A stretch of DNA of 64,000 bases from Tessaracoccus flavescens (GTDB lineage Bacteria; Actinomycetota; Actinomycetes; Propionibacteriales; Propionibacteriaceae). Shown piece by piece: positions 63,654-64,000 of the stretch. How positions within the stretch are numbered: the stretch's first letter is position 1; every line of letters starts with the position of its first letter. The stretch is from positions 2,170,001-2,234,000 of the forward strand of contig NZ_CP019607.1 of assembly GCF_001998865.1 (NCBI RefSeq), read 5' to 3'. Made by a program: the position numbers and the translations under genes. A model generated the notes under the pieces. It saw only the letters and a list, made by a program, of their open reading frames with translations. It ran no database searches and had not been told where the DNA came from.

Positions 63654-64000
63654 TCAGTCGGTCTTGAGGGGGAGCGGTTCGGCCTTGTCCTTGCTGAACC
63701 GACGCGTCATGGTGCCGATGATGGAGGGCTTGCCTGCGACCTTGTTGCGTACATCGAAGGCGACGGCGGCCAGCAGGACGAGTCCCTTGATGACCTGGGT
63801 CTGGTCGGCGCCGACACCCATCAGCATCAGGCCGCTGTTCAGGACGGCCATCACGAGGCCGCCGATCATGGACCCGGTGACGGTACCGATGCCGCCTGAG
63901 ACGGCCGCGCCACCGATGAACACGGCCGCGATGGCGTCGAGTTCCCAGGCGGTGCCGTCGGTCGGGCCGGCCGCGGTGGATCGGCCGATGAACAGGATGC
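63654..64000 (-). CDS. Sugar ABC transporter permease (MmsB/XylH-like), 3' part
   Basis: The frame is open to the window edge. Visible are FIGRSTAAGPTDGTAWELDAIA, VFIGGAAVSGGIGTVTGSMIGG, LNSGLMLMGVGADQTQVIKGLVLL, and the cytosolic tail FDVRNKVAGKPSIIG. These are typical of permeases paired with ChvE-type binding proteins. The N-terminal part lies outside the window. Confidence 0.9.
   Translation of the reverse strand, partial: ILFIGRSTAAGPTDGTAWELDAIAAVFIGGAAVSGGIGTVTGSMIGGLVMAVLNSGLMLMGVGADQTQVIKGLVLLAAVAFDVRNKVAGKPSIIGTMTRRFSKDKAEPLPLKTD

Overview
The window is high-GC, GTG/TTG-start-rich actinobacterial DNA. Several genes have a TAGGCT-like -10 box about 7 nt before the start codon, which suggests leaderless mRNAs. 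Gene content (LemA, DUF1707 protein, WYL regulator, class E-like sortase, S8 protease with Propionibacteriaceae-like C-terminal repeats) suggests a member of the Propionibacteriaceae or a close relative; that placement is inference.

Layout. (1) 1-14,263: core chromosome with the 3' end of clpB, pdxH, a PQQ-type sugar dehydrogenase lipoprotein, MATE and MarC transporters, a sortase-like protein that has lost its catalytic His and Cys, pyrE, lemA, a YceI protein, a SpoU/TrmH methyltransferase and class II fba. (2) 14,416-32,010: a roughly 17.4-kb copper/heavy-metal island bounded by 103-bp direct repeats and by two nearly identical IS3-family copies. It carries a cupredoxin-P1B ATPase-YHS fusion, a CopZ-like chaperone, a csoR gene cut in two by an IS21-family element, decayed copies of a second copper ATPase and chaperone, a divergent Lgt, a YHS protein, DUF305 proteins, an OmpR-type two-component system and a thioredoxin/CcdA/TlpA-like redox module. 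Seven sites with the layout TTGANC-N5-TTGACC lie upstream of most of these genes and probably define the two-component regulon. (3) 32,151-34,302: chromosomal lipoprotein, RidA and WYL regulator. (4) 34,605-44,102: a 9.5-kb integrated plasmid-like element with 27-bp terminal inverted repeats. It carries a cadmium cassette (cmtR-cadA-lspA-thioredoxin-like), mobilisation genes, a rolling-circle-type Rep with a P-loop helicase domain, iterons and a serine integrase. It is inserted inside an LLM-class flavin oxidoreductase gene, and both the att junctions and the original target can be reconstructed. (5) 45,217-53,611: a secreted S8 protease, a glycosyltransferase, a lipoprotein and a large LuxR-family ATPase regulator; the last three carry reading-frame breaks. 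(6) 53,786-62,396: an L-fucose-type operon (sugar ABC transporter, fucI, FGGY kinase, LacI regulator, FucU) with a candidate LacI operator in front. (7) 62,461-64,000: the start of a second, ChvE/MmsB-like monosaccharide ABC system on the opposite strand.

Working together, the island genes look like an extracytoplasmic copper defence system: cytosolic chaperone and exporter, surface lipoproteins with their own Lgt, and membrane redox proteins, under a two-component system plus a now-broken CsoR. Many single-base frame breaks (around 2,143; 4,000; 22,960; 23,052; 42,980; 48,695-49,875; 50,380; 50,680; 52,588) could be real decay or sequencing error and should be judged together.
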